NCBI RefSeq assembly: GCF_008065375.1
Contig: NZ_VJYI01000001.1
Location: 1,364,001-1,428,000 of the forward strand
DNA length: 64,000 bases
Reading direction: 5' to 3'
Source: Nonomuraea sp. SYSU D8015
GTDB lineage: Bacteria > Actinomycetota > Actinomycetes > Streptosporangiales > Streptosporangiaceae
Shown piece after piece: positions 11,321-20,111 of the stretch (the first letter of the stretch is position 1; each line of letters begins with the position of its first letter). The notes under the pieces are model-generated. The model did no database searches. It saw nothing but the letters and a program-made list of their open reading frames with translations, and was not told the DNA's origin. The translations under genes and the position numbers were made by a program.

Positions 11321-11547
11321 TCAGAAGGCTGTTCTACCTGTCGCTCGGCGCGTTCCTCACCTTCTGGGTGATGCGCAGGCTGCAGGCGCTCCACCCCGAC
11401 CACCTCGCCCGCAGGACCGCCGACAGTGCGGCGGGCATGCTCCAGAGGGTGAGAGACTTTACCTCTGACGTGCTCGGCGAGGCCGCCGAGCGGGAAACCG
11501 AGTTGCGGGCGCGTTTCAAGCTCGACAACCCTGAAGATGACAACTGA
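11317..11547 (+). CDS. DUF6167 family small membrane protein
   Basis: This 76-residue protein begins with a short hydrophobic helix (LFYLSLGAFLTFWVMRRLQA), followed by a charged amphipathic region ending in DNPEDDN. It is coupled to the DUF948 gene by an ATGA overlap and ends 22 nt before alaS. This placement matches the DUF6167 family, whose function is unknown. Confidence 0.75.
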   Translation: MIRRLFYLSLGAFLTFWVMRRLQALHPDHLARRTADSAAGMLQRVRDFTSDVLGEAAERETELRARFKLDNPEDDN

Positions 11548-11569
11548 CTAATCGCAAAGGATGGCCAAC

Positions 11570-14242
11570 ATGGAGTCGGCAGAGATCGCCCGCCGCTTCC
11601 TGCGCTTCTTCGAGGAGCGTGGGCACAAGGTCGTGCCCTCGGCCAGCCTGATCGCTGAGGACCCCACGCTTCTCCTGGTTCCTGCCGGTATGGTGCCGTT
11701 CAAGCCGTACTTCCTGGGGCAGCGCAAGCCTCCGGCGTCCCGGCTGGCCACCGCGCAGAAGTGCGTGCGCACGCCCGACATCGACGAGGTCGGCAAGACC
11801 ACGCGGCACGCGACGTTCTTCCAGATGCTGGGCAACTTCTCGTTCGGCGACTACTTCAAGTCCGAAGTGATCCCGTTCGCGTGGGAGCTGCTCACCAGGT
11901 CCGAGTCCGACGGCGGCTTCGGCTTCCCCGAAGACAAGCTGTGGGCGACCGTCTATCTCGAGGACGACGAGGCCTACGACATCTGGCGCAACAAGGTCGG
12001 CCTGCCCGAGCACCGCATCCAGCGCCGCGACCTCGAGGACAACTACTGGCACATGGGCGTGCCGGGTCCCGGCGGCCCCTGCTCGGAGATCTACTACGAC
12101 CGCGGCCCCGAATACGGCAAGGAGGGCGGGCCGGTCGCCGACGAGGACCGCTACCTCGAGGTGTGGAACCTCGTCTTCATGCAGTACCAGCTCAGCGCGG
12201 TCCGCACGAAGGTCGACTTCGACGTCGCGGGCGAGCTGCCGGCGAAGAACATCGACACCGGCATGGGCCTGGAGCGCATGGCGGCGATCCTGCAGGGCGT
12301 CGACAACATCTACGAGATCGACACCACCTACAAGATCCTCGACAGGGCGGCCGAGCTCACCAAGTCCCGCTACGGGCGTGACCAGCGCGCCGACGTCAGC
12401 CTGCGGGTGATCGCCGACCACGTCCGCACCGGCACCATGCTCGTCGCCGACGGCGTCCTGCCCAGCAACGAGGGCCGCGGCTACGTCCTGCGCCGCATCC
12501 TGCGCAGGACCGTGCGCAACCTGCGCCTGCTCGGCTCCGGCGACGAGCGCTACATGCACGAGCTCACCGACGTCGCGATCAACGTCATGGGCGAGCAATA
12601 CCCCGAGCTCAAGACCGACGCGCCGCAGATCCACGGGATCATCGACGCGGAGGAGGCGAGCTTCCTCGGCACGCTCCGCACCGGCACGGCGATCTTCGAC
12701 GTGGCCGTCGAGGAGACCAAGCGCAAGTCCGGCACGACGCTGTCGGGCGCGCAGGCGTTCCAGCTGCACGACACCTACGGCTTCCCGATCGACCTGACGC
12801 TGGAGATGGCGGCCGAGCAGGGGCTCAAGGTCGACGAGGAGGGCTTCCGCCGGCTCATGAAGGAGCAGCGGCAGCGGGCCAAGGCCGACGCGGCGGCGAA
12901 GAAGACGGGCAACGCCGACATCTCGGTGTTCGGTCAGCTGCTGGAGGCGGCCGGCAAGGTCGAGTTCCTCGGCTACGACCAGACCGAGGCCGACACCAGC
13001 GTGGTCGGCATCCTCGTCGACGGCGCGACCGTTCCTGCGGCGGGCGCGGGCACGACCGTGGAGGTGGTGCTCGGGCGCACCCCGTTCTACGCGGAGGGCG
13101 GCGGCCAGCTCGCCGACCAGGGCGTGATCCGCACCAGCGGCGCCGAGGTCGAGATCGTCGATGTCCAGTCCCCGCTGCCCGGGCTCGTCGTCCACCGCGG
13201 CAAGATCCGCAGCGGCGAGCTGAGGGTCGGCGACGAGGCGCAGGCGGAGATCGACATCGAGCGCCGCCGCGCGATCTCGCGCAGCCACAGCGCCACCCAC
13301 CTGGTCCACCGCGGCTTCAAGAACGCGCTCGGTGAGACCGCGGCCCAGGCCGGCTCGGAAAACTCGCCCGGCCGCTTCCGCTTCGACTTCACCGCGGCGG
13401 GCGCGGTGCCGCCGAGCGTGCTGCGCGACGTCGAGGACGAGGTCAACGCGGTGCTGATCAACGACCTCAAGGTCAACGCCTTCTACACCTCGCAGGCCGA
13501 GGCGCGGGCGATGGGCGCGCTGGCGATGTTCGGCGAGAAATACGGCGACGAGGTCCGCGTGGTCGAGATCGGCGACTACTCGCGCGAGCTGTGCGGTGGC
13601 ACCCACGTCCACAGCTCCGGCCAGCTCGGCCTGGTCAAGGTGCTGGGCGAGCAGTCGGTCGGCGCGGGCGTGCGCCGCGTCGAGGCGCTCGTCGGCATCG
13701 ACGCCTTCCGCTTCCTGGCCCGCGAGAGCGTGCTGGTCCACCAGCTCACCGAGCAGCTCAAGGCGCGCCGCGAGGAGCTGCCCGAGCGCATCGACGGCAT
13801 CGTGACCCGGCTGCGCACGGCGGAGAAGGAGCTGGAGAAGCTCCGCTCCGCGCAGGTGCTCCAGGTGGCGGGCGAGCTGGTGTCGCAGGCTCGTGACCAG
13901 CAGGGCGTCTCGGTCGTGACACACCGCGCGCCTGATGGCACCGGCGCCGATGACCTGCGTAAGCTCGCGCTTGATGTGCGCGGCAGGTTCCCGGCCGACC
14001 GGCCGGCGGTCATCGTGATCGTCGGCGTCCCCTCCGACCGGCCGGTGGTGGTTGCCGCGGTCAACGAGGCGGGGCGCGAGCGGGGGCTCAAGGCCGGACA
14101 GCTGGTCGGCGTCGCCGCCAAGGCGCTTGGGGGTGGCGGTGGCGGCAAGGACGATGTCGCGCAAGGCGGAGGCACACGACCGGAGGCGATCGGCGACGCG
14201 CTGCGCCTGGTTGATGAGGCCATCACGGGGCAGCTCGGCTGA
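11570..14242 (+). CDS. alaS: Alanine--tRNA ligase
   Basis: This class II synthetase charges tRNA-Ala and edits Ser/Gly-tRNA-Ala. It has 890 residues. The catalytic core has [19 protein letters not shown] and [15 protein letters not shown]. The editing domain has HSATH and CGGTH, the zinc and editing residues. A coiled coil lies at about 720-770, and a C-terminal DHHA1-like domain ends with a Gly-rich GGGGGGKDD segment. ATG at 11570 is chosen because AAAGG lies 8 nt upstream; the ATG at 11561 would sit directly against that site. ruvX starts one base after the stop. Confidence 0.97.
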   Translation: MESAEIARRFLRFFEERGHKVVPSASLIAEDPTLLLVPAGMVPFKPYFLGQRKPPASRLATAQKCVRTPDIDEVGKTTRHATFFQMLGNFSFGDYFKSEVIPFAWELLTRSESDGGFGFPEDKLWATVYLEDDEAYDIWRNKVGLPEHRIQRRDLEDNYWHMGVPGPGGPCSEIYYDRGPEYGKEGGPVADEDRYLEVWNLVFMQYQLSAVRTKVDFDVAGELPAKNIDTGMGLERMAAILQGVDNIYEIDTTYKILDRAAELTKSRYGRDQRADVSLRVIADHVRTGTMLVADGVLPSNEGRGYVLRRILRRTVRNLRLLGSGDERYMHELTDVAINVMGEQYPELKTDAPQIHGIIDAEEASFLGTLRTGTAIFDVAVEETKRKSGTTLSGAQAFQLHDTYGFPIDLTLEMAAEQGLKVDEEGFRRLMKEQRQRAKADAAAKKTGNADISVFGQLLEAAGKVEFLGYDQTEADTSVVGILVDGATVPAAGAGTTVEVVLGRTPFYAEGGGQLADQGVIRTSGAEVEIVDVQSPLPGLVVHRGKIRSGELRVGDEAQAEIDIERRRAISRSHSATHLVHRGFKNALGETAAQAGSENSPGRFRFDFTAAGAVPPSVLRDVEDEVNAVLINDLKVNAFYTSQAEARAMGALAMFGEKYGDEVRVVEIGDYSRELCGGTHVHSSGQLGLVKVLGEQSVGAGVRRVEALVGIDAFRFLARESVLVHQLTEQLKARREELPERIDGIVTRLRTAEKELEKLRSAQVLQVAGELVSQARDQQGVSVVTHRAPDGTGADDLRKLALDVRGRFPADRPAVIVIVGVPSDRPVVVAAVNEAGRERGLKAGQLVGVAAKALGGGGGGKDDVAQGGGTRPEAIGDALRLVDEAITGQLG

Positions 14243-14243
14243 C

Positions 14244-14723
14244 ATGAGGTTCGGTTCACGGATCGGCGTGGACGTCGGCTCCGTACGCGTCGGCGTGGCC
14301 CGCAGCGACCCATCGGGGCTGCTGGCCACGCCGGTCGAGACCGTCAAGCGGGGCAAGGGCGACCTCGATCGCATCGCCGCGATCGTCGCCGAGCACGAGG
14401 CGATCGAGGTCGTGGTGGGGCTGCCCACGTCGATGTCGGGCCGCGAGGGGCAGGCGGCCGCGCTGGCCCGCGAGTACGCGACCCGGCTCGCCGCCCGGCT
14501 CGCGCCCACGCCCGTACGCCTGTTCGACGAGCGGCTGACCACGGTCGCCGCCACGCATGGGCTGCGGGCCAGCGGCGTCAAGGCCAAGAAACAGCGCGGG
14601 GTCGTCGACCAGGCGGCGGCCGTCGTGCTGCTGCAGGACGCGCTCGACTCGGAGCGCGCGACGGAAAGACCACCAGGCAGGCCCGTCGAACCGCCCCCAG
14701 CGGCCGACGGACCTGCCCAATGA
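14244..14723 (+). CDS. ruvX: Putative Holliday junction resolvase RuvX (YqgF)
   Basis: This RNase H-fold nuclease of 159 residues is of the YqgF type, implicated in pre-16S rRNA processing or junction resolution. The catalytic acidic residues can be placed: Asp10 in GVDVGSVRVGVAR, the Glu of FDERLTT, and the Asp in VVDQAAAVVLLQ. A Pro-rich tail of about 25 residues extends beyond the usual fold. It begins 1 nt after alaS. Its stop overlaps a possible small gene by 4 nt. Confidence 0.93.
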   Translation: MRFGSRIGVDVGSVRVGVARSDPSGLLATPVETVKRGKGDLDRIAAIVAEHEAIEVVVGLPTSMSGREGQAAALAREYATRLAARLAPTPVRLFDERLTTVAATHGLRASGVKAKKQRGVVDQAAAVVLLQDALDSERATERPPGRPVEPPPAADGPAQ

Positions 14724-14899
14724 GCCGGCGACCTACGGGGCGGGGGAGCGCGGCGCCGGCTCGCGGGCGACGCGCCGGCGTGGCGGCGGCCACGGGTTTG
14801 TCCGTTGTCGCCGCGCGCGTGCGCAGGGCGTCGTCGCTGGTGATGAGCCGGTCGGCTGGACGCGCGGGTACGGACGCGGTCGGCGGGGTGGTCGCATGA
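14720..14899 (+). CDS. Possible 59-residue small protein coupled to ruvX and mltG
   Basis: This short frame begins with an ATG that overlaps the ruvX stop (ATGA) and ends with a TGA that overlaps the ATG of the first mltG (ATGA). About five sixths of its codons end in G or C, as in real genes here. The product is basic and Arg/Ala/Val-rich (for example TGLSVVAARVRRASSLV) with no recognised domain. It may be a real small gene or a leader that couples mltG translation to ruvX. A longer mltG reading from upstream in the other frame is the alternative. Confidence 0.4.
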   Translation: MSRRPTGRGSAAPARGRRAGVAAATGLSVVAARVRRASSLVMSRSAGRAGTDAVGGVVA

Positions 14900-16419
14900 G
14901 CGGCACGCCCAATGAGCCGCCGAACGGCATGCCGGAGGACGAGGACGACGTCGGCGACATGATCCCGTTCCGTGCCGACGACCCGGCGCCCGAGTCCGGC
15001 ATCGACGGGCCTGAGGCACGAGACGGCGACCGGCTCCCGGACGATGACCGGCCTCAGGACGGTGACGGGCTTCGGTATGGGGACGGCGGCCCGCTCCAGC
15101 CCGAGAGCGGGGACGGACCTCCGGCCGGCGAGGGGCCCGGGGCCGGAAACATGCCCGAGAGCGAGGACGACCCCCAGGACCGGGATGAGGCTCAAAAGGG
15201 GGAGCGATCCTCGGACACGGGGAGGTCCGAGCACGGGGATGGGCCCCAGGTCGGGGATGGGCTCCGAACTGGAGAGGGACCCCAGGCCGGGGATGGGTCC
15301 CGGGCCGGAGAAGCATCCCAGGGCGGGGATCGGCGCCGACGTGGAGGCGGCGGCGAGGCGGAGGGCGTTCCGCCGTCCGCCGTGCGGCGGCGGGCCGTGC
15401 GCAAGGCGGGCCTGGTCGCCGGGGGCCTGATCGTGTCCCTGGTGGCCCTGGGAGCGGGCGCGATCGCGGTGCTCAAGCCGCACCTCAGCCCCGACGACTA
15501 CGAAGGCACCGGCAGCGGCGCCGTGACCGTCAGGATCGTCCCCGGCTCCACCGCGGAGGCCATCGGATCGGTGCTGGCCGAGGCCGGGGTGGTGGCGAGC
15601 ACGGAGTCGTTCGTGCGCGCGACCGAAGATCGCGCGGTGGCCGACCGGCTCCGTCCCGGCCACTACCGGCTGCGCAAGGGCATGGCCGCGAGCGCGGCGC
15701 TGGACCTGCTGCTCAGCCCGGCCTCCCGCGTCGTTCGACGCGTCACCATCCCCGAGGGCATGCGCGTGAGCGAGGTGCTGACCCGCCTCGCGAAACAGGC
15801 CGGGCTGCCGCTCAAGGAGCTGCAGAACGTCGACAAGGCCCTGGTCGGCCTGCCGAAGTACGCGCCCGGCCTCGAAGGCTTCCTGTTCCCCGCCACGTAC
15901 GAGATCGAGCCCGGCGACACCGCCGTGGACGTCCTCGCCGCCATGGTCGAGCGCTTCGGCGTCGCGGCCAGGAAGGTGAGGCTGGAGGAGCGGGCGGCAC
16001 GCGTCCATCTGACGCCGCTGGAGGCCGTCACCGTGGCCAGCCTGATCCAGGCCGAGGGCGGCACCGACGACGACTACCCCAAGATCGCCAGAGTGATCTA
16101 CAACCGCCTGGCGCGGGGCACCAAGCTCGAGATCGACAGCACGGTCCTGTACGCGCAGAACCGGCGGACACTAAGAGTCACCGAGAACGATACCAAGGTG
16201 GACCATCCTTACAACACCTATCGCCACAAGGGACTGCCGCCGGGGCCCATCGCCAATCCCGGTGAGAAGGCGCTGATAGCGGCCCTGCACCCGGCCAAAG
16301 GTGATTGGCACTGGTTTGTGACGACGGATCCGGCGCATAGAATCACCAAATTCACCAACAAAGAGAGCGAGTTCGTGAGATACCGGGAAGAGTTGAACAA
16401 GAACCTCGGGGCGAACTGA
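14896..16419 (+). CDS. mltG: Endolytic transglycosylase MltG-like protein with long acidic N-terminus (copy 1)
   Basis: This is a membrane-anchored YceG-like lytic transglycosylase that cleaves nascent glycan strands. It has 507 residues. Residues 1-165 are an acidic, Gly/Asp-rich disordered region with hexapeptide repeats. A transmembrane helix (AGLVAGGLIVSLVALGAGAI) follows, then a LysM-like segment and the YceG domain. The catalytic Glu lies in LIQAEGGTDDDYPK, followed by ARVIYNRL, DSTVLYA and GLPPGPIANPG. The ATG at 14896 is chosen because the preceding frame looks non-coding; its ribosome site is weak. The extreme 3' end is less GC-rich than its neighbours. Confidence 0.85.
   Translation: MSGTPNEPPNGMPEDEDDVGDMIPFRADDPAPESGIDGPEARDGDRLPDDDRPQDGDGLRYGDGGPLQPESGDGPPAGEGPGAGNMPESEDDPQDRDEAQKGERSSDTGRSEHGDGPQVGDGLRTGEGPQAGDGSRAGEASQGGDRRRRGGGGEAEGVPPSAVRRRAVRKAGLVAGGLIVSLVALGAGAIAVLKPHLSPDDYEGTGSGAVTVRIVPGSTAEAIGSVLAEAGVVASTESFVRATEDRAVADRLRPGHYRLRKGMAASAALDLLLSPASRVVRRVTIPEGMRVSEVLTRLAKQAGLPLKELQNVDKALVGLPKYAPGLEGFLFPATYEIEPGDTAVDVLAAMVERFGVAARKVRLEERAARVHLTPLEAVTVASLIQAEGGTDDDYPKIARVIYNRLARGTKLEIDSTVLYAQNRRTLRVTENDTKVDHPYNTYRHKGLPPGPIANPGEKALIAALHPAKGDWHWFVTTDPAHRITKFTNKESEFVRYREELNKNLGAN
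15241..15330 (+). repeat. Five 18-bp tandem repeats in mltG copy 1
   Basis: Five imperfect 18-nt units run at 15241-15258, 15259-15276, 15277-15294, 15295-15312 and 15313-15330, typified by GGGCCCCAGGTCGGGGAT. They encode hexapeptides of the form G-x-Q/R-x-G-D/E. Units 1, 3 and 5 resemble each other more than units 2 and 4, implying a 36-bp super-repeat. Confidence 0.75.
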
Positions 16420-16451
16420 TGTTCGTTGGGACCGCTCCCGTCCCTGCGCAA

Positions 16452-16470
16452 ATGCCCCAAAAAGGGGCAT
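16452..16470 (+). terminator. Hairpin between the two mltG genes
   Basis: Arms ATGCCCC (16452-16458) and GGGGCAT (16464-16470) are perfect, with an AAAAA loop, and lie 33 nt after the stop of copy 1. A pyrimidine-rich segment with CTCTTT follows. It suggests that copy 2 has its own transcription. Confidence 0.55.
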
Positions 16471-16630
16471 GCGCCCTCTTTCCGTCCCTTAGCATGGCTA
16501 CTCAGAGTGAGCCCCGCCGGTCATGGGAGCATGTCCGGCGGCTTCCCCCGTTCCGCTCGGTAACCCCTGCCGGTTGGGCACTTCCGCTTGACTCCCGGCC
16601 GGTCGTACCGGGAGATTGGCCAGCGAACCT

Positions 16631-17794
16631 ATGAACGATCTCGATCTGAACACGCTGCTCGGCGCCGAGGACGACGAAGGTCAGCCCCGGCGCCGCACCC
16701 GAAGCTCCGGCAAGCGCGGCTCCAACCGCAGGCGGCGCAGGCGCCGCAATCGGGGCGGATTCATAGCACCCTTGCTCGCCTTCGTCGTGCTGGCGGGCAT
16801 CATCGGCGGTGGCGGATACTACGGCTACCTCTGGCTCAGCGACGCCCTCGTGCCCGACGACTACACCGGTCAGGGCACCGGCGAGGTCGTCGTCGAGATC
16901 AAGGCGGGCCAGAGCGCGTCCGAGGTGGCGCAGGAGCTGGAGCGGCAGGGGGTCGTCGCCAGCGCCAGGGCGTTCACCAACGCGATCGGCAACGCGAACA
17001 AGAGCGCCTCGCTGCAGCCGGGGTCGTACAAGTTGCGCAAGCAGATGTCCGCGGCCGCCGCCGTGTCGATGCTCAACCCGGACAACCGGCTGCGCGCCAA
17101 GGTGACCATCCGGGAGGGCCTGCGCCTGTCCGACACCCTCAAGACGCTCGCCAAGGAGACCGGCAAGCCGGAGAAGGAATTCGCCGAAGCGGCCAAGAAG
17201 GTCCGCGCCCTGGAGCTGCCGCCGTACGCCAAGGGCAACCTGGAGGGCTACGCCTTCCCCGCCACGTACGAGTTCCAGCCCAAGACCACTGCGTCGCAGA
17301 TGCTCGCGATGATGGTCGACCGGTTCAACCAGACCGCCAAGAGCGTGGACCTCGAAGGCGGCGCCAAAGCCCTCGGGCGCACACCGCACGAGATCGTGAT
17401 CGTCGCCAGCATCATCCAGGCCGAGGCCGGGCGCGCCGAGGACATGCCGAAGATCGCCCGTGTCATCTACAACCGCATGGCGCACAAGCCGCCGATGACG
17501 CTGTCGATGGACAGCACGGTGATGTACGCGCTCGGCAAGTACGGCACCTTCGCCACCAACGCGGACCTGCAGAGCAAGTCCCGCTACAACACCTACAAGT
17601 ATCAGGGGCTGCCGCCCGGCCCGATCGCCAACCCCGGTGACCATGCCATCGAGGCCGCGCTCAACCCGGCCAAGGGCCCCTGGCTGTACTTCGTGGCCAC
17701 CGACAAGAGCGGCGTCACGAAGTTCGCCACCACCGATGCCGAGCACCAGGCGCTGGTCGCCGAGTGCAAGAGGAACGGCGGCTGCGGCGGCTGA
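16631..17794 (+). CDS. mltG: Endolytic transglycosylase MltG (copy 2)
   Basis: This 387-residue YceG-type lytic transglycosylase has a basic cytoplasmic segment (about 15-45), one transmembrane helix (FIAPLLAFVVLAGIIGGGGY), a LysM-like region (VEIKAGQSASEVAQELERQG) and the catalytic domain. The catalytic Glu lies in SIIQAEAGRAEDMPK, followed by ARVIYNRM, DSTVMYA and YQGLPPGPIANPG. It is closer to the usual family length than copy 1 and is probably the housekeeping enzyme. ATG at 16631 is used; a TTG at 16616 is in frame but sits only 1 nt from GGGAG. Confidence 0.92.
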   Translation: MNDLDLNTLLGAEDDEGQPRRRTRSSGKRGSNRRRRRRRNRGGFIAPLLAFVVLAGIIGGGGYYGYLWLSDALVPDDYTGQGTGEVVVEIKAGQSASEVAQELERQGVVASARAFTNAIGNANKSASLQPGSYKLRKQMSAAAAVSMLNPDNRLRAKVTIREGLRLSDTLKTLAKETGKPEKEFAEAAKKVRALELPPYAKGNLEGYAFPATYEFQPKTTASQMLAMMVDRFNQTAKSVDLEGGAKALGRTPHEIVIVASIIQAEAGRAEDMPKIARVIYNRMAHKPPMTLSMDSTVMYALGKYGTFATNADLQSKSRYNTYKYQGLPPGPIANPGDHAIEAALNPAKGPWLYFVATDKSGVTKFATTDAEHQALVAECKRNGGCGG

Positions 17795-17812
17795 CCGTTC
17801 CGGCCGGGAAGT

Positions 17813-17852
17813 CGCCGTCCGCCCGGCTGCGCAGCGCGCCCGGCGGACGGCG
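17813..17852 (+). terminator. GC hairpin between mltG and aroE
   Basis: Perfect 11-nt arms (17813-17823 and 17842-17852) lie just after the mltG stop. There is no T tract, so termination is uncertain. The ribosome site of aroE follows about 18 nt later. Confidence 0.4.
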
Positions 17853-17882
17853 ATAAGGTCTTCCTGGCCGGAAGGAGTGACG

Positions 17883-18737
17883 ATGCGGGCCGCTGTGTTG
17901 GGGTCGCCCATCGCCCATTCGCTCTCGCCCTACCTGCACAGGGCCGCCTATCAGGCGATGGGGCTCGACGGGTGGAGCTACGAGGCGTTCGAGTGTGACG
18001 AGGCGCGGCTGCCGGGGCTGCTGGGGGAGCTGGCGCCGGTGCGCGGGCAAGGGGCGGAGGACGCGGACGCCTGGGCGGGGCTGTCGCTGACCATGCCGCT
18101 CAAGCGGGCCGTGCTGCCGCTGCTCGACACCGTGTCCGAGCTGGCCGTCGAGGTCGGCGGGGCCAACACGGTGGTGTTCCGCGACGGGCGGCGCCACGGC
18201 GACAACACCGACGTCCACGGCATCGAGCAGGCGCTGGCGGAGGCCGGGGTGCCGGCGCCGCGATCGGCCACGGTGCTGGGCGGCGGCGCCACGGCGGCCT
18301 CCACGCTGGCGGCGCTGCGCAACCTCGGGCTGTTCTCGGCCACGCTGCTGGTGCGCGACCCCGCCAGGGCCGGTGGGACGGTCGAGGTGGCCGAGCGGCT
18401 GGGCGTGGCGCTGGCGGTGGAGACGTTCGACAAGCTCGACGTGCTCACCCGGGTGGATCTGGTGGTGTCCACGCTGCCGAGTGGCGCGGCCGACGCCTTC
18501 GCCGACCGGCTGGCCGGGGTGCCCGCCCTCTTCGACGTGGTCTACTCGCCCTGGCCGACCCGCGCCGCGGCGGCCGTGCAGGCGGCGGGGGGGACGGTGG
18601 TCGGCGGGTTCGCGATGCTGCTGCATCAGGCGGTGCGGCAGGTGGAGCTGATGACCGGCAGGACGGATGTGCCGGTGGAGGCGATGCGTACGGCCGGCCA
18701 AGCGGAGATCCTCAGGCGGGCGGCTCGAACGGGTTGA
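17883..18737 (+). CDS. aroE: Shikimate dehydrogenase
   Basis: This enzyme reduces 3-dehydroshikimate to shikimate with NADPH. It has 284 residues. The substrate site motif is GSPIAHSLSPYLH. SLTMPLK holds the catalytic Lys, and GGANTVVF and DNTDVHGI follow. The dinucleotide loop is VLGGGATAAST. GGAAGGAG lies 5 nt before the ATG. The usual downstream aroC/aroK/aroB genes are not next to it; the infC leader follows instead. Confidence 0.92.
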   Translation: MRAAVLGSPIAHSLSPYLHRAAYQAMGLDGWSYEAFECDEARLPGLLGELAPVRGQGAEDADAWAGLSLTMPLKRAVLPLLDTVSELAVEVGGANTVVFRDGRRHGDNTDVHGIEQALAEAGVPAPRSATVLGGGATAASTLAALRNLGLFSATLLVRDPARAGGTVEVAERLGVALAVETFDKLDVLTRVDLVVSTLPSGAADAFADRLAGVPALFDVVYSPWPTRAAAAVQAAGGTVVGGFAMLLHQAVRQVELMTGRTDVPVEAMRTAGQAEILRRAARTG

Positions 18738-18910
18738 TCACGGTCCCGCTGTGCCGTCGCGGGTCACCGTGCGCCTTGGCTCTGGCGCGATCGGCGCGTC
18801 CGAGACGGGAAGCGCGCACGCCTCCTCGGCGACGTCTTCGGCCATAGGGATGATCCGGTCAAATTCCCAGGTCAGAACTTTACGGCAGGAGATTTGGCCG
18901 GCGGGGATGA

Positions 18911-18940
18911 TTCGAGGGCCCCGCGTGGTTGTGGTAATGT
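18911..18940 (+). promoter_or_regulatory. Candidate promoter of the infC operon
   Basis: A -10-like TAATGT lies at 18935-18940 with a weak -35-like TTCGAG at 18911-18916 (18-nt spacer), in a locally less GC-rich stretch. It would place the transcript start near 18947 and leave a leader of about 230 nt before infC. Confidence 0.4.
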
Positions 18941-18946
18941 AGCTCT

Positions 18947-19176
18947 CTGATCGGTCCGGCATGCCTTGCTGGACGCGCAAGCGGAGGTCTCCCTCCCACC
19001 CGAGTCGCCGAAAGGTGGCCGGGTCCAGGATCACGCCGGACTACTCCGGGGAGCTCGAGGCCACGAAAGCCAAAGAGCTCAGTGGCCCCGCATGCGCGAC
19101 GTGCGGGGCTTTTCGCGTTCAGCGCGGGAGGCCTCGGCACGACGAGCACGTAGGGATCGCAAACCTAGGAGGCCCC
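18947..19176 (+). promoter_or_regulatory. infC leader with attenuator hairpin and competing helix
   Basis: A terminator-like stem pairs 19085-19094 with 19100-19109 (one G-U pair) around a CGCGA loop, followed by TTTT at 19110-19113. An upstream GGCCAC (19059-19064) can pair with GTGGCC (19082-19087), which invades the left arm of that stem. Two GAGCTC copies (19051-19056 and 19075-19080) can also pair. The layout is that of a transcription attenuator with an anti-terminator. The signal it senses is not evident. Confidence 0.6.
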
Positions 19177-19764
19177 ATCAGCACTGAGCCCCGCATCAAC
19201 GAGCGTATCCGAGTTCCCGAGGTTCGCCTCGTGGGCCCGAACGGCGAGCAGGTAGGCATCGTCTCGATTCACGACGCCCTGAAGCTCGCCCAAGAGGCCG
19301 ACCTCGACCTCGTCGAGGTCGCGGCCACGGCTCGACCGCCCGTGTGCAAGCTCATGGACTACGGCAAGTTCAAGTACGAGTCCGCGATGAAGGCGCGCGA
19401 GGCGCGCAAGAACCAGGCGCACACGATCATCAAGGAGATCAAGCTCCGGCCGAAGATCGACCCGCACGACTACGAGACCAAGAAGGGTCACGTGGTGCGG
19501 TTCCTCAAGGCGGGAGACAAGGTCAAAGTCACGATCATGTTCCGCGGACGTGAGCAGTCCCGGCCGGAGCTCGGCTTCCGGCTGCTGCAGCGGCTCGCGG
19601 ACGACGTCCAGGAGCTCGGCTTCGTGGAGTCCCACGCCAAGCAGGACGGCCGTAACATGATCATGGTGATCGGTCCGCACAAGAAGAAGGCCGAGGCCAA
19701 GGCCGAAAAGGCCGCAGCCAGGGCACAGCGTGGCACTGAGGGATCTTCCGCACAGGAAGGATGA
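19177..19764 (+). CDS. infC: Translation initiation factor IF-3
   Basis: IF-3 binds the 30S subunit and checks start-codon pairing. The protein has 195 residues: N-domain ([18 protein letters not shown]), a helical linker, and C-domain ([17 protein letters not shown]), with a Lys/Ala-rich tail. No ATG, GTG or TTG fits the family N-terminus. The reading begins at ATC (19177) with AGGAGG 4 nt upstream, giving IleSerThrGluProArg read as Met-Ser-Thr. Non-canonical starts on infC are a known autoregulatory device, because IF-3 rejects them. It heads the infC-rpmI-rplT operon. Confidence 0.93.
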   Translation: MSTEPRINERIRVPEVRLVGPNGEQVGIVSIHDALKLAQEADLDLVEVAATARPPVCKLMDYGKFKYESAMKAREARKNQAHTIIKEIKLRPKIDPHDYETKKGHVVRFLKAGDKVKVTIMFRGREQSRPELGFRLLQRLADDVQELGFVESHAKQDGRNMIMVIGPHKKKAEAKAEKAAARAQRGTEGSSAQEG

Positions 19765-19888
19765 CCTGCGGTTGGGGTTAGCCTTACATCGCGCCCCAGC
19801 AGCCACCGGCAGACGAAAGACGCCGCGACCGGGTCGGCCAAGCACCGGCCCGGCCACCGGCACGACCGAAACGAGGAGAGACGGCGAC

Positions 19889-20083
19889 ATGCCGAAGATG
19901 AAGACGCACAGTGGTGCGAAGAAGCGGTTCCGGCTCACCGGCACCGGCAAGATCAAGCGTCGCCGTGCCAACCGCGCGCACTACAACGAGTGGAAGTCGT
20001 CCACGCTGACGCGCCGTCTCAAGAACGAGGTCGTCCTTTCCGACGCCGACACCAAGAAGATCAAGAAGCTGCTCGCGAAGTAA
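19889..20083 (+). CDS. rpmI: 50S ribosomal protein L35
   Basis: This basic 64-residue protein has the L35 signature [20 protein letters not shown] and ends in [16 protein letters not shown] lies about 9 nt upstream of the ATG. It sits between infC and rplT, as in most bacteria. Confidence 0.97.
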   Translation: MPKMKTHSGAKKRFRLTGTGKIKRRRANRAHYNEWKSSTLTRRLKNEVVLSDADTKKIKKLLAK

Positions 20084-20111
20084 GTAGCGCGATTCCCCGG
20101 GGAGAAGAAAC

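Noticed and set aside
11516..15316. 1266-residue reverse-strand open frame opposite alaS-ruvX-mltG
   Set aside because: Antisense shadow from high GC; amino-acid make-up is Arg/Ala/His/Leu-rich, and the + strand encodes well-known genes over its full length.
18738..19034. Reverse-strand frame of 98 codons between aroE and infC
   Set aside because: Its front half runs across the infC promoter and leader, it has no ribosome site, and a shorter version (about 35 codons) has no recognisable family. Weak codon evidence only.
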